Assembly (NCBI RefSeq): GCF_002804245.1
Contig: NZ_CP024968.1
Location: 310,001-374,000, forward strand
From: Mesoplasma coleopterae
GTDB taxonomy: Bacteria > Bacillota_I > Bacilli_A > Mycoplasmatales > Mycoplasmataceae
Direction of reading: 5' to 3'
DNA: 64,000 nt
In this document: one piece after another, positions 32,296-44,279 of the stretch
How positions within the stretch are numbered: the stretch's first letter is position 1
How the letters are laid out: each line of letters opens with the position of its first letter
Notes under the pieces: generated by a model
Seen by the model: the letters and a program-made list of their open reading frames with translations, nothing else
Database searches by the model: none
Told to the model about the DNA's origin: nothing
Translations under genes and position numbers: made by a program

Positions 32296-33576
32296 ATGGG
32301 AAGTGTATTGATAGTAATTTTATCTATATTAATTTCAATCATTGTTGTATTGGTGTTAATTACACTTCATGAACTTGGACATTTCATTGTTGCAAAATTA
32401 TCTAAGGCTTATGTCTTTGAATTTGCTATTGGTTTTGGTCCTAAACTATTTGTAGTAAAGACAAAAGAAACTTGATATTCTGTTAGATTAATACCTTTGG
32501 GTGGATATGTATCAATTGCTAGTGATTTCGTTGAACCCCCAAAAGGAAGAGAAGAAGAATTTGAAAAAATTCCTGATGCTCGAAAAATTGATTATGCAAT
32601 CAAATGAAAAAAAACATTATTTATATTATTTGGACCATTAATTAATTTATTTATAGCTTACATTTTAATATTCTCAGTAATGTTTGGAGTTGGTTATATG
32701 CCAAGTGATCCAAACTTTTATGGTCAAAACTTTTCAACTAATTCTATTGCTTATAAAATGATTGCTAAAAATGAAGGGATTAAACCTGAAGAAGGAAATA
32801 AATATGTTTCTAATCATTTAAAAGTTGCAATTACTGGATGAAACGTTCAACTGGTTGATAAAACACAAAAAGATATTAAAGATTGAGAGTTTACTGTTTC
32901 AAAAAAAGAAAGTGCACCAACTTATAAAGAAATTTCAGCAATGTTTAATGATGGAAAAAAAGAAGTATATGAATACATCACTAAATATAATCTTGATGAT
33001 CAAACAATTGTTAAATTTCAATTTGAGTACTTAAAATTAGATAATCTTTATTCAGGTAAATTAACAACAGAAAAAGAGAAAACAACTGATTGAGCTACTT
33101 TAGAAGATAATCCAATTACAATTTGAAAAAAAGCTAAGCAAATAACAGGTATTGCAATCGCACCACCAGATAGACATTTTAAAAATGGGGCGCAAAAATT
33201 CGGTTATACATTTGTTGAAACTTGAAATCAATCATTTTCACTTTTAGTTGGAATTGGTAAATTCTTTACAGGTGATTTCAGTGCTATTTCAGGACCTGTA
33301 GGTATTGCGAAATCATCAATAGGAACCACAACTACAGCAACAACATCAATGACTGCTAGTCGCATATTCTATGTATCTTCAATATCTGCCAACTTGTTTA
33401 TGCTTAATATGCTTCCATTCCCACCATTAGATGGATACAAATTTTGAGAAACACTAGTTGAATGAGTAACTAAAAAAGAAGTTAGCCAAAAAACAAAAAC
33501 AATAATTTATGCAACTGGAGCTATTTTACTTATAAGTTTCATTGTTGTAGTAACAATCAAAGATTTTATAATTTAA
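32296..33576 (+). CDS. rseP: Site-2 intramembrane metalloprotease (RseP/RasP)
   Basis: 426 residues. The zinc motif HExxH is in 'LHELGHFIVAKL' at about residues 24-35, and the third ligand region is 'LNMLPFPPLDGYKFWE' (LDG) at about 372-387. 'AIGFGPKLF' after the first segment is also conserved. It cleaves membrane-embedded substrates such as anti-sigma factors or spent signal peptides. The PDZ region between membrane segments is divergent. TTAAGGAG lies before the ATG; the gene ends 14 bases before polC. Confidence 0.92.
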
Positions 33577-33590
33577 AAAGGGAGTTTTAT

Positions 33591-36500
33591 ATGTCAGACA
33601 ATAAAGTATTAGAATTATTTCGAAAATTGGAAATTAACTTAAATGAAGGTGAACTTTCATATTTTGAACATTCTGAAATTGAAAAAGCTTCTATGAGTTC
33701 AACTAAAAGTAAGCTTAAATTGTCTTTAAAAATAAAAAACTTTTTACCGATTAGAGTTTTAAGCGAAATTCACTCTAAATGTGTGGGTGCCGAAGACTTA
33801 AAAATCAAATTAATTTTAAACGTTCAACAACAAAGAATAGACAAAGAAATACTTTGTGAATATATTGAGTTCATTAAAAATGAAAAAGCTCAAAATAAAA
33901 CAGTTATTTGAAATTTCATTGATTCAGAAGGATTTGATTATGATGCTGATGAGAATATTATTAAATTTATTGTTGATTCTAATGAATTAAAAAATCAATT
34001 GAGTATTGAAATGAACTATTGTTTAGCAAAATTAACTCAATTTGGATTTAAAGATTTAAATTATGAAATTGAAGTTGAAGATAAAACCGAAGAATACATA
34101 AAACAATCACTTATAATTGAGCAACAAACTAAAGAGCAATACAAACAATTTGCTCCTGAACAAACTGAGAAATCTCAAAGCATTATTGTTTCTAGACAAA
34201 ACTCGCAAAAATGAAATCAATCATTAGATAAACCAAGTTATGAAACATTTGAAGATATTGAAGAAGATGCTCAAAATATTGTTTTACATGGTAAAGTTAT
34301 GAGTATTGAAATTAGAGATTCTAAAGCAAATAATCGTAAAATATATTCAATCGGTTTAACAGATAACAACTCATCAATCAAATGTATTTATTTTGGTAAA
34401 GAAGATGAAAGAACAATTATGGATCCTTTAACTGAAGAAGAATTAACTTCAGACAGAATAGATGAAATAAGAGCAAAAAGAATTGCTAAAGGTGATTGAA
34501 TTGCTGTTAAAGGTAAAACATCATACTCACAATTTGATAGAGAACAAAATTTCATTATTGATAAAATAGGTAAAATTTTTCGTTCTGAATCTACAGTTAA
34601 AGATGAAGCAGCAGAAAAGCGTGTTGAACTTCATGTGCACACAAAAATGAGTGCTATGGATGGTGTTTCATCAATTCAAGACTATCTACAAATGGTTGAT
34701 AAATGAAATTGAAAGGCTATTGCAGTAACTGATCATATTAATGTACAAACTTTCCCTGATGCATATAATGAATTAAGAAAAATAAATAAAAATAAAGCTG
34801 ATGAAGATAAACTTAAATTAATTTATGGGCTTGAAATGAATATGATCCAAAAAGAAGATTACTGAATTGTTAAAAATCCTAAAGGTCAAAAAATCAGAGA
34901 ATCTAAAATGGTTATATTCGATTTAGAAACAACAGGATTATCACCAGAATTTAATGAAATCATCGAATTTGGTGCTGTTGTACTTGATCCAGTAACTGGG
35001 AAAACAACTAAACATGATTACTTATTTAAACCAAAAGAACCATTAAAACAATTCACAATTGATTTGACTAATATAACACCTGAAATGTTAGATGATAAAA
35101 AAAATATTGAAGATGATTTTGCCAAAATTTATGAGTTAATTAAAGACAGTATATTAATTGCCCATAATGCAAACTTCGACTTTAACTTCTTAAATGCGCT
35201 TTCTAAACGTTTAGGTTATGGTGAATTAGAAAATACAGTAATTGATACACTAACTCTTTCTAGAATGGTTAGACCTGCTTTAAAATCTCACAGACTTGGT
35301 GCTGTTTGTAAGAAATTTGGAATTTTATATGATGAACATGTTGCTCACCGTGCCGACTATGATGCTGATGTTTTAAATGACTTATTCTTTAAAATAATGG
35401 CTGAATTAAAACTAACAACTCCAATTATTTTTGATAATGATTTAATGAAGTTAGAACCTGAAAATGACAAAGAGAATGTTAACTTATTAAGATCACGTGG
35501 AGTTCATGTTAACGTGTTAGCTAAAAATCAACAAGGGTTAAAAGATATATTTAAATTAGTTTCAATTTCACACACTGATAACTTTTTTAACTCTCCTAAA
35601 GTATTTAAGGAAAAATTAAAAAAAATTAAAGAAAAAAATAATATTTTAATTGGTGCTGGGTGTGTAAACTCTGAAGTGTTTGAAATAGCTAGAATTGGAA
35701 CTGATCAAAAACTTGAAGAAATTATGCCTTTCTATGACTATATTGAAATACAACCACTAAGTGTTTATAAAAATTTAATTAATGATAATCAATTAGAAGA
35801 AAACGAATTAATAAATGTAATTAATAAAATTATTAAATTAGCTAAAAAACATAATGTTATGTTAGTTGCAACTAGTGATGCTCACTATACAAGACCAGAA
35901 TTAAAAAAAATTCGTGATGTTTATATTAATGCAAAAGGACTTGGTGGAAGTAGACACCCATTATTTAGTTTTAAAAATAAAAATAAATTAGTAGACTATC
36001 CTGATCAATATCTTAGAACAACAAATGAAATGTTAAAAGAATTTGCATGATTAAATGATGCAACATTAATTAATGAAATGGTAATTACAAATACAAATAA
36101 AATAGCTGATATGATTGATTCAAATATTGTAGTTATTAAAGATGGACTATTTACACCAAATATTGAAAATGTAGATACTCTATTAAAAAATAAGTGTTAT
36201 GAAACTGCGCATGCAATGTATGGAGAAGTTTTACCTGAAATTGTTGAAGCACGTTTAGAAAAAGAATTAACATCAATTATTAAACATGGATTTGCTGTTG
36301 TTTATTGAATTTCTCACTTATTAGTTGAAAAATCTAATAATGACGGGTATCTTGTTGGTTCAAGAGGAAGTGTTGGTTCTTCATTTGTGGCAACAACTTC
36401 AAATATTACTGAGGTTAACCCATTAAAAGCACACTATAGATGCTTAAACTGTAAATATTCAGATTTTAATACTCCAATTGAGATTAAATGTGGATATGAT

Positions 36501-38072
36501 TTACCAGAACAAATTTGTCCAAAATGTAATGAAAAATTAATTGGAGATGGACATGATATTCCATTTGAAACTTTCTTAGGATTTGATGGGGATAAAGTTC
36601 CAGATATTGATTTAAACTTCTCTGGAGAATACCAACCAATTGCACATAACTTTACTAAAGAAATGTTTGGTGAAGATAATGTATTTAGAGCTGGAACAAT
36701 CTCAACAGTTGCTGAAAAAACTGCTTTTGGATATGTAAAAGCATTTTATGAAGAAAATGGTGTATTAGAAGAAGATATGCCAAGAAAAATCGAAATCGAA
36801 AGACAAGCCAAATTAGTTGAAGGGGTAAAAAGAACAACAGGACAACACCCTGGAGGAATTATTATTTTACCTAAAGAGTTTGAAATAGAAGATTTTACAC
36901 CAGTCAATTTCCCAGCTGATGATGCAACAAGTTCATGAAAGACAACTCACTTTGATTTTCACTCAATTCATGATAATTTATTAAAAATGGATATTTTAGG
37001 TCACGTTGACCCAACTGCATTAAGAATGCTTAAAGATTTAACGGGAGTTAATCCAATTAGTATTCCAACAAATGATCCAAAAGTATATTCATTATTTAGT
37101 GATTTATCTGCTTTAAATATTAAACCAGAGCAAATTAACGGAGAAAAAACTGGAGCTATTGGTTTACCAGAATTTGGTACAGGATTTGTTAGATCAATGT
37201 TAAGAGAAACAAAACCTAAAACATTTGCTGACTTAGTGCAAATTTCAGGACTATCACATGGTACTGATGTTTGATTAGGAAATGCTAGAGACTTAATTAA
37301 AAATGATATAGCTAACATTTCAACTGTTATTGGTTGTCGTGATGATATTATGGTTTATTTAATGGGACAAGGAATTGATGCAACTACTTCATTCAAAATA
37401 ATGGAATCAGTGCGTAAAGGACAAGGATTAAGAAAAGAATGAAAAGAAATTATGTTAGCGCATAATGTTCCCGAATGATATATTGAATCATGTTTAAAAA
37501 TTAAGTATATGTTCCCTAAAGCCCATGCTACTGCTTATGTATTAATGGCTTATCGAATTGCTTGATATAAAATTTATTATCCAGCTGAATACTATGCAAC
37601 ATTTTTAACTAATAGAGCTGATGCTTTTGATTTAAAAACATTCTTAGGTGGTTATAATGGTGTTAAAGAAAAACTAGCAGAATTAGAATCAAGAAAAAAC
37701 AGAAAAGATAAAATGACAACAAAAGAACTAGCTTTAATGCCAGTTCTAGAAATTGGATTAGAAATGTTTAGTCGTGGAATTAAAATGGCTAACTTAAACT
37801 TTGAAAAATCTTTAGCAGATAAGTATATTATTGAAAAAGATGAAGCAACTGGTGAAGCTACACTATATCCTCCATTCTTAGTAATTGATTCACTTGGAGA
37901 TGCTGTGGCTGATTCAATCATTAAAGCTAGAAGTGAAAGACCATTAACTAGTGTTAAAGATTTAACAATGCGAACAACTATTACTCAAACACAAATGAAA
38001 ATATTTGAACAATTAAATGTATTAGATACACTGGCACAAGATGAACAATTAGAATTTGACTTTTTTAACTAA
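33591..38072 (+). CDS. polC: DNA polymerase III alpha subunit, PolC type
   Basis: 1493 residues. An N-terminal domain and an OB fold (about 220-330) come first. The PHP domain begins at '[13 protein letters not shown]' (about 346). A DnaQ-type 3'-5' exonuclease is inserted in it ('[13 protein letters not shown]', about 440; '[10 protein letters not shown]'; 'HRADYDADV'). The PHP domain resumes at '[10 protein letters not shown]'. A zinc finger ('CLNCKYSDF', 'CPKCNEKL') precedes the catalytic '[12 protein letters not shown]' (about 1005). The finger and helix-hairpin-helix regions follow. It is the replicative polymerase of low-GC Gram-positives and mollicutes. GGGAG sits nine bases before the ATG. 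Confidence 0.97.
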
Positions 38073-38088
38073 AAGATAGATTGAGAGA

Positions 38089-38724
38089 ATGAATATGAAA
38101 AATTTAGCAGAATTAATGACACAAAGAAGAAGTGCTCGAGATTTTGATGTTAATTATGAAATACCTGAAGCAGATTTTAATGATATTATTCAAGCAATGA
38201 GAATGTCACCATCTTCATATGGTATTTTAGGACAAAGATTATTAGTAATTAATCGTGGAGAAATGCGTGAAAAGTTAGCACCATTTTTCTATAATCAATT
38301 AAACTATGTTAATGCATCAAAATTTATTATTGTATTAGGAGTAAATCACAAAGGATTGCAAGAAGTAACAAATCATTCATTAGATTTAAGATTTGAAGGA
38401 AACCCTGAAGGAAGAAGTACTTATGGGGCTAATATTAATAAATCATTATTTAGTGGCAAATTAACTGATCAACAATTAGATAACTATTCAAGTCAACAAA
38501 CTTATATCACAACTGGAATAGCTACTGCGGTGGCTGCTAGTTTAAATGTTGATACTTGTATGATTGGTGGATTTAATGCAAAAGGATTAGCTGAATTTTT
38601 GATTCAAGAAGGTTTAATGCATGATTATGAAACTCCATTCATTACAATGGCGTTTGGTAAAAGTACAAAAATAAGTGGTGAAAAACTTAGATCTGAATTA
38701 GAATATTTTGTAAAAGAAATTTAA
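38089..38724 (+). CDS. Nitroreductase-family FMN oxidoreductase
   Basis: 211 residues. 'LMTQRRSARDF' is the FMN-phosphate binding start, 'RMSPSSYGILGQRLLVI' is the second FMN contact, and 'DTCMIGGF' lies in the third. Members are NAD(P)H-dependent flavoproteins that reduce nitro compounds, quinones or flavins. The start is 38089, with GAGAGAATG spaced poorly; ATG at 38095 is equally possible. It is probably co-transcribed from polC, and a terminator follows. Confidence 0.88.
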   Translation: MNMKNLAELMTQRRSARDFDVNYEIPEADFNDIIQAMRMSPSSYGILGQRLLVINRGEMREKLAPFFYNQLNYVNASKFIIVLGVNHKGLQEVTNHSLDLRFEGNPEGRSTYGANINKSLFSGKLTDQQLDNYSSQQTYITTGIATAVAASLNVDTCMIGGFNAKGLAEFLIQEGLMHDYETPFITMAFGKSTKISGEKLRSELEYFVKEI

Positions 38725-38750
38725 GAATCGAAAGATTCTTTTTTTTTATT
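38723..38750 (+). terminator. Terminator after the nitroreductase gene
   Basis: AAGAATC (38723-38729), GAAA loop, GATTCTT (38734-38740), then a T-run. Confidence 0.85.
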
Positions 38751-38762
38751 ATTATTTAGATT

Positions 38763-38768
38763 TATAAT
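38763..38768 (+). promoter_or_regulatory. -10 box of the 38789 gene
   Basis: TATAAT lies 21 bases before the ATG, with AAAGGAGAA between them. Confidence 0.55.
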
Positions 38769-38788
38769 TAAAATAAAAGGAGAATAAA

Positions 38789-39820
38789 ATGGAACAATCA
38801 AAAATTTACTGAAAAATAAGAGTTAATAATATAAATGGTGATAGCTCATTAGTCTATGATAATTACTACGAAAATGTTTCCTTAATTGAACAAGAACAAA
38901 TATGAGTTACCTACAGAGAAGGAAGAAATAATGCAATAAATTTAATAAAATGTGCATCAAATGTTGATGGAAAAGAATGTGGGGCATACATAACAGTAAG
39001 GAAAAAACAAATTAATAAAGATTTTTTTGAATTATCTAAAATGATAAATGATCATCATTTAGCTGGATGTCAATCTGAAGCGGAATTGGTTGAAACAGAG
39101 CAATTTATCAATAACATAAGTATAAAATCACTTTTAAGTCTAATTGAAAAAAAAGACAAGAAATATGTTCAAGTAAAAATTAAAAATAGTTTTTTTACAG
39201 AAGTTCCTGAAAAAAGTGGAAACCCAGAGAATGAAGAAATAGTTAAAGTCAAGCGCAAAAAGCAATTGGTAGATATTAAAAAAACTCTTGATTACATTTT
39301 TGAAAGAAAATTAGATGATAAATATGGTAATAAAGTATCAGAATTCGATGAAAAGGTATGAACAAATTCATTTTCAAATAAGTGTACAAAATATTTAAAT
39401 CTTTCTCCACCAAAAAAATCAGAGAATAAAATTCTAAAATGAAATTGAAAAAAAATACCTGAGATTCAAACTGATTTAAATGGAAATAATTATGTTTCTA
39501 TTTGCTGTAAAAACTTTTTTTACAAAGGAACAAAATTTCCTGAAAAAGCGAATATAGGAAATACTGAAATTTGAGTTAAAATAAAAATATCAAATGAAAT
39601 AAAAGAAAAAATAAATAAGATAAAAAATAAATATGGTAAGGAAATAAATTTTTCACTATTAACTGGCTGTGAATTAACGACAAATTTACTATTTGAAAAA
39701 GAACTTAATAGCTCAAATATTTTAAAATTGAAAATTTCTCCAATTGAATGTTTATCCGATTGATTGATTTGTTTTTATTTTGAAAATAATTATAAATTGC
39801 TAAATGATATAATAATTTAA
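38789..39820 (+). CDS. Orphan cytoplasmic protein (343 aa)
   Basis: 343 residues, unrecognised. No signal peptide or membrane segments. Several Trp, all encoded by TGA, and scattered Cys (for example 'CASNVDGKECGAY', 'NKCTKY', 'SICCKNFF') are visible, but no CxxC pairs. A basic middle ('VKVKRKKQLVDIKKTL') could contact nucleic acid. It has its own promoter, its stop is a few bases before the nusA-operon promoter, and the two are unlikely to be functionally linked. Confidence 0.7.
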
Positions 39821-39831
39821 CAAAAATTTGC

Positions 39832-39837
39832 TATAAT
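39832..39837 (+). promoter_or_regulatory. -10 box of the rimP-nusA-infB operon
   Basis: TATAAT lies just past the preceding stop. A start near 39844 gives a 63-base leader carrying the hairpin at 39857-39878. Confidence 0.65.
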
Positions 39838-39856
39838 ATAAATAACAATACGAAAC

Positions 39857-39887
39857 AGCAAGACTTATCGGTCTTGCTTTCTTATTG
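39857..39887 (+). promoter_or_regulatory. Attenuator-like hairpin in the nusA-operon leader
   Basis: AGCAAGAC (39857-39864) pairs with GTCTTGCT (39871-39878) around TTATCG, followed by TTCTTATT. It lies between the promoter and rimP, so it looks like a weak intrinsic terminator used for attenuation. NusA autoregulation of its own operon is known in other bacteria. Confidence 0.6.
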
Positions 39888-39906
39888 ATTTGAAAGGAGA
39901 TTTTAA

Positions 39907-40401
39907 GTGAAAAATTTTGCATCTATTAAAGATGAAATCCAAAAGATTGCTGAATCAATTTTAAAGGAATACAACTTACAAATATATGAAATAAATAATT
40001 TCTTTGATTTTGAAAGTGATGTTTTGCAAATCTTAGTTGAAGATATAACTGAACCAAACAAAGCTTTAGACTTTGATTCAATTATTTCAAGTAATGAAAA
40101 ATTATCTGATGCTTTAGAAAACTTCCCAGGATTAAGTGAACCTTATATGCTAGAAGTAGCTAGTGCTGGAATTGAAAAACCAATCAGAAATAAAGAAGAA
40201 TTAGTCAAAGCTGTTAACAGTTATATTCATGTTGAATTAAATCAAGAAAAAAATGCAAGTAGTGAAATAGAAGGTATTTTATTAGATTTTGATGTAAACA
40301 AAGATACATTTAGAATCACCTACTTTTTAAAAGGTCAAAAGAAAAAAGTTGACTTTAAATATGAACAAGTAAAGTTTGCAAGATATGCAGTTAAATTTTA
40401 A
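39907..40401 (+). CDS. rimP: Ribosome maturation factor RimP
   Basis: 164 residues from a GTG start with GAAAGGAGA eight bases upstream; no ATG is nearby in frame. 'LPYMLEVASAGIEKPIR'-type signature is present as 'SEPYMLEVASAGIEKPIR'. It assists 30S assembly. First gene of the rimP-nusA-ylxR-ylxQ-infB operon, nine bases before nusA. Confidence 0.93.
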   Translation: MKNFASIKDEIQKIAESILKEYNLQIYEINNFFDFESDVLQILVEDITEPNKALDFDSIISSNEKLSDALENFPGLSEPYMLEVASAGIEKPIRNKEELVKAVNSYIHVELNQEKNASSEIEGILLDFDVNKDTFRITYFLKGQKKKVDFKYEQVKFARYAVKF

Positions 40402-40410
40402 GGAGAAAAT

Positions 40411-41826
40411 ATGGTAAACGGAGCACAAATATTAGAAGCATTAGATTCATTAGAAAGTGAAAAAAGCATTAGCAAAGAAGTTGCTATTGAAGGAATTAAA
40501 GAAGGATTCCAAAAAGCTTATGAAAGATTTTTTGATACAGAAGCTATAGTTAAAACTGAAATTAATGAACAAACAGGATCAATCAACTTGTTTCAAGAAT
40601 TAATGGTAGTAGCTACAGATGATGAAATCGAAGATGATTGATTAGAAATTGTTTTAGAAGATGCTTTAAAAATTAATAAAGAAGCTAAAGTTGGAGATAA
40701 AGTATACAAACCAATTGATTTTGATGAAGAATTCTCAAGAGTAGCTGTTGGACAAGTAAGACAAATCTTCCAACAAAAAATTAGAGCTACTGAAAGAGCA
40801 ATGATTTATGAAAAATTCATTGAATTAGAAGGTGAAATTGTTAGAGGTAAAATCGTTGGAATGAACGATCAAGGAACTTCATACATTTTAGACATTGATG
40901 GAGTACATACTTCATTATGAAACCAAAAAACAATTAACAAAGAAGAATTTGTTGTTAACGAATTAGTTGATGTTTTATTAGAAGAAGTTGCAAGAGAAAA
41001 TAAATACTCACAATTAGTTGTTTCAAGAGTAGCACCTAAATTCTTAGCTAAATTAGTTGAAAAAGAAGTTAGTGAAGTTGCTCAAGGAATAGTTGAAGTA
41101 ATGTCAGTTTCAAGAGAGCCAGGTAAACGTGCAAAAATTGCTGTTTTATCACATGATGAAGATGTAGAACCAATTGGAGCTATTGTTGGAGTTAAAGGTT
41201 CAAGAATCAATAACATTTCAAAAGAATTAAGAGGAGAAAAAATTGATGTTGTTAAATGAGATGATGAAATCATTCCATTTATTATTAACGCAATGGCACC
41301 TGTTAAAGTTATTTCTGTAAATGAAGTTGAAGGTGAATTTGATATTGTAGTACCTAACCAACAATTATCATTAGCTATTGGTAAAGGCGGAATGGCTGCT
41401 AAATTAGTTGCTAACTTATTAAAACGTCGTATTAACATTTACAGCTTAGAAAATGCTATTACTGACAACATGGATGTTTTATGAAATGGAAACATTACAG
41501 AAGAAGAAGTAAACAACCCAGACTTTATTAACGAAGTAAATAAACGTAAAATCAACTCTCAAACAGTTAAACCAGAATACCACAAAAATTCATTCAGAAA
41601 TGCACAAGCAAATAATGAAGAAGAATTAATGAGTTTCCAAGCTGAAGTTGAAGAAGAATACAACCAAGTTGAAGAGTTAATTGAAGAAACAAACGCAGTT
41701 GTTGAAGAAAATAAAGATTTAGAATCAATTCAATCTGAATTAGAATCATTTAATGATATTTTAAATGATGAAGATGAAGAATATTTTGAAGAAGACGAAT
41801 ACGAAGACTTATATGATCAAGAGTAA
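40411..41826 (+). CDS. nusA: Transcription termination/antitermination factor NusA
   Basis: 471 residues. The N-terminal RNA polymerase-binding domain, S1 domain ('GEIVRGKIVGMNDQGT' region) and two KH domains ('GAIVGVKGSRINNISKEL' and 'LSLAIGKGGMAAKLVA') are all clear. The last 70 residues are a very acidic tail (Glu/Asp-rich), unlike the core. The tail overlaps the start of ylxR in another frame. Confidence 0.95.
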
Positions 41827-42076
41827 TCTAAGAAAAGATGTCGTTAGTAAAGAAATGTTAGACAAATCAGCACTAATTAGAGTTGTTTTGAATAAAAACA
41901 ATGAAATTTTTATTGATTTAACTTATAAAGCAGATGGACGTGGAGTTTATGTTAAAAAAGATTTAAACTCAATTAAAATCGCTAAACAAAAAAACCTTTT
42001 AAGCAGAGGATTAAAAACAAAAGTAGATTTAAGTATTTATGATGAATTAGAAAAGTTATTTAATGAACAAAACTAA
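41813..42076 (+). CDS. ylxR: YlxR/RnpM family RNA-binding protein
   Basis: 87 residues. 'LRKDVVSKEML' and the hallmark 'DGRGVYVKKD' identify the family (COG2740), which binds RNA and modulates RNase P. The ATG at 41813 overlaps the nusA stop by 14 bases; an upstream in-frame ATG at 41765 lies inside nusA and has no ribosome site. The usual N-terminal RxC...R motif has Asp in place of Cys here. Confidence 0.9.
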   Translation: MIKSNLRKDVVSKEMLDKSALIRVVLNKNNEIFIDLTYKADGRGVYVKKDLNSIKIAKQKNLLSRGLKTKVDLSIYDELEKLFNEQN

Positions 42077-42362
42077 ATTATTAAATGCTATTGGATTAGC
42101 TTATAACTCTGCTAAATTAATTAAAGGTGAAAAATTATTAGATTCAATTAAAAGAAACAAAGTAAAATTTGTTATTCTATCAACAGATATGGGTGCTAGT
42201 CAAAAAAAGAAATTCAGTGATAAATGTAAATTTTATAATATTGAATTTATTGATGATGTATTAACTGTTGATGAAATTTCACAAGCGTGTGGATCTACCA
42301 CAATTGTAGCGATTGGTGTTAATGATATTAATATTATTAAATTAATTAAAAACAATTTATAG
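42063..42362 (+). CDS. ylxQ: L7Ae-family protein YlxQ
   Basis: 99 residues, L7Ae/L30e/S12e/Gadd45 fold. 'GLAYNSAKLIKGEKLLDSIK' and 'LSTDMGASQKKKFSDKC' match YlxQ/YmxC. It binds kink-turn RNA, and its physiological target in this operon is unclear. It overlaps ylxR by 14 bases and precedes infB by 18. Confidence 0.92.
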   Translation: MNKTKLLNAIGLAYNSAKLIKGEKLLDSIKRNKVKFVILSTDMGASQKKKFSDKCKFYNIEFIDDVLTVDEISQACGSTTIVAIGVNDINIIKLIKNNL

Positions 42363-42380
42363 AAGAAAGGGGATTTTTAC

Positions 42381-44270
42381 ATGGCTAAAAATATAAAAAC
42401 AAATAAAAAACCACAACAAGTAAACAAAAAAGAAATGTCTAAACAACATGCTAAACAAATTAAACAACAATTAAATGAAACAGTTGCAACTGGAATCATT
42501 GATGGGGTGTTTGTTTATACTGAAGCTTTAAGCATTGCTGATTTTGCTAACCAAATTGGGAAAAGTGTTGCTGAAATACTTAAATATTTCTTTGCACAAG
42601 GACTAATGTTAAATCAAAATGTTGTGTTATCAGAAGAACAAATGGCTGAACTTGCTTTAGAGTTTGGTTTTGACTTTAGAAAAGAAGAATCTTTAACTAA
42701 AGAAAACTTCTTTGAAGCATTAGATGCTAGTGAAGAAGATAAACCAGAAGATTTAGAACATAGAGCACCAATTGTAACAATTATGGGTCACGTTGACCAT
42801 GGTAAAACTACTTTATTAGACTCTATCAAAAACACAAATGTTGTTGGTGGAGAAGCTGGAGGAATTACTCAAGCTATTGGAGCTTACCAAGTTAAAAACA
42901 AAGATGGTAAAAAAATAACATTTATTGATACTCCAGGTCACGAAGCATTTTCAGAAATGCGTAGTCGTGGAGCTAATGTAACTGATATTGTTATTTTAAT
43001 TGTTGCTGCTGATGATGGAGTTATGCCTCAAACAGAAGAAGCAATTGATCATGCTAAATTAGCAAATGTACCAATTATTGTATTTATTAATAAATGTGAT
43101 AAACCAGGAGCAGATCCTGAACGTGTTAAAGCTGAATTAATGAAATATGAAATAGTAGCTGAAGAATATGGTGGAGATATTCCATTTGTTCAAGGTAGTG
43201 CTAAACAAAAGATTGGTTTAGACCAATTAGAAGAAACTATTTTATTAATTGCTGAAATGCAAGATTATAAAGCAAATCCAAACAAATTAGCTAAAGGGGT
43301 TGTTATTGAAGCTCACTTAGATAAAGCAAAAGGACCAGTAGCTTCTATTCTTGTTAAAGAAGGTACTTTAGATATTAGAGATATGATTATCGCTGGAACT
43401 ACATATGGAAACATTAAACATATGGAAGATGAACATAATAAAAAAGTATTAAAAGCAGGACCAAGCAAACCAGTTGTTGTTTATGGATTAAATGAAGTTC
43501 CAAGTGCTGGAGATAAATTCATTGTTATGAATGATGAAAAAATGGCTAGAACTATTGCTGAAGCACAAGCTGAAAAGAAATTAGCAGCTGAACGTCAATC
43601 AAATCAAATCTTTAGTTTAGATTCAATTAAAAAGCATATTGATGATGGAGAATTAAAAGCAATTAACTTAATTGTTAAAGCTGATACTCAAGGTTCAGTT
43701 GAAGCACTTAAAGGAAGTTTAACTAAAATTGATATTCCTGGTGTTAAATTAAACATTATTAGAGCATCTGTTGGAACTATTACATTAAGTGATGTTACTC
43801 TTGCTTCAACTGTAACTGATGGAATTGTATTAATCTATGGATTTAATGTAAGACCAGATGCAGTTGTACGTAAAAAAGCTGAAGAAGAAGGTATTGAAAT
43901 TCGTTTACATAACATTATTTACAAAGTAATTGAAGAATTAGAAGATGCTGCTAAAGGGATGTTAGAACCAGAATACAAAGAAGTAGTTACTGGTTCAGCT
44001 GAAATTAGAGCAACATTCAAACACTCTGACATTGGAACAATTGGTGGATTCCATATTGTTGATGGAAGTATTGAACGTAAATCTAAAGTTCGCATTATTA
44101 GAAATGGTATTGTTATTTATACTGGAGAATTAGCAACTTTAAAACATTTAAAAGATGATATTAAAGAAGCTAAAATCAACTCAGAAGGTGGATTAACAAT
44201 CAAAAACTTTAATGATATCAAAGAAGGCGATATTGTTGAAGGATATAAGGAAGAAGAAGTTAAGAAATAG
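42381..44270 (+). CDS. infB: Translation initiation factor IF-2
   Basis: 629 residues, a short mollicute IF-2. A basic N-terminus and an IF2_N module ('LSIADFANQIGKSVAEILKYF') precede the GTPase domain: G1 'GHVDHGKTT', G3 'DTPGH', G4 'NKCD'. Domains II to IV follow, ending in the fMet-tRNA binding C2 domain. AAGAAAGGGGA lies before the ATG. In most Firmicutes rbfA and truB follow infB; here a membrane protein does. Confidence 0.97.
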   Translation: MAKNIKTNKKPQQVNKKEMSKQHAKQIKQQLNETVATGIIDGVFVYTEALSIADFANQIGKSVAEILKYFFAQGLMLNQNVVLSEEQMAELALEFGFDFRKEESLTKENFFEALDASEEDKPEDLEHRAPIVTIMGHVDHGKTTLLDSIKNTNVVGGEAGGITQAIGAYQVKNKDGKKITFIDTPGHEAFSEMRSRGANVTDIVILIVAADDGVMPQTEEAIDHAKLANVPIIVFINKCDKPGADPERVKAELMKYEIVAEEYGGDIPFVQGSAKQKIGLDQLEETILLIAEMQDYKANPNKLAKGVVIEAHLDKAKGPVASILVKEGTLDIRDMIIAGTTYGNIKHMEDEHNKKVLKAGPSKPVVVYGLNEVPSAGDKFIVMNDEKMARTIAEAQAEKKLAAERQSNQIFSLDSIKKHIDDGELKAINLIVKADTQGSVEALKGSLTKIDIPGVKLNIIRASVGTITLSDVTLASTVTDGIVLIYGFNVRPDAVVRKKAEEEGIEIRLHNIIYKVIEELEDAAKGMLEPEYKEVVTGSAEIRATFKHSDIGTIGGFHIVDGSIERKSKVRIIRNGIVIYTGELATLKHLKDDIKEAKINSEGGLTIKNFNDIKEGDIVEGYKEEEVKK

Positions 44271-44279
44271 GAGGTTTAT

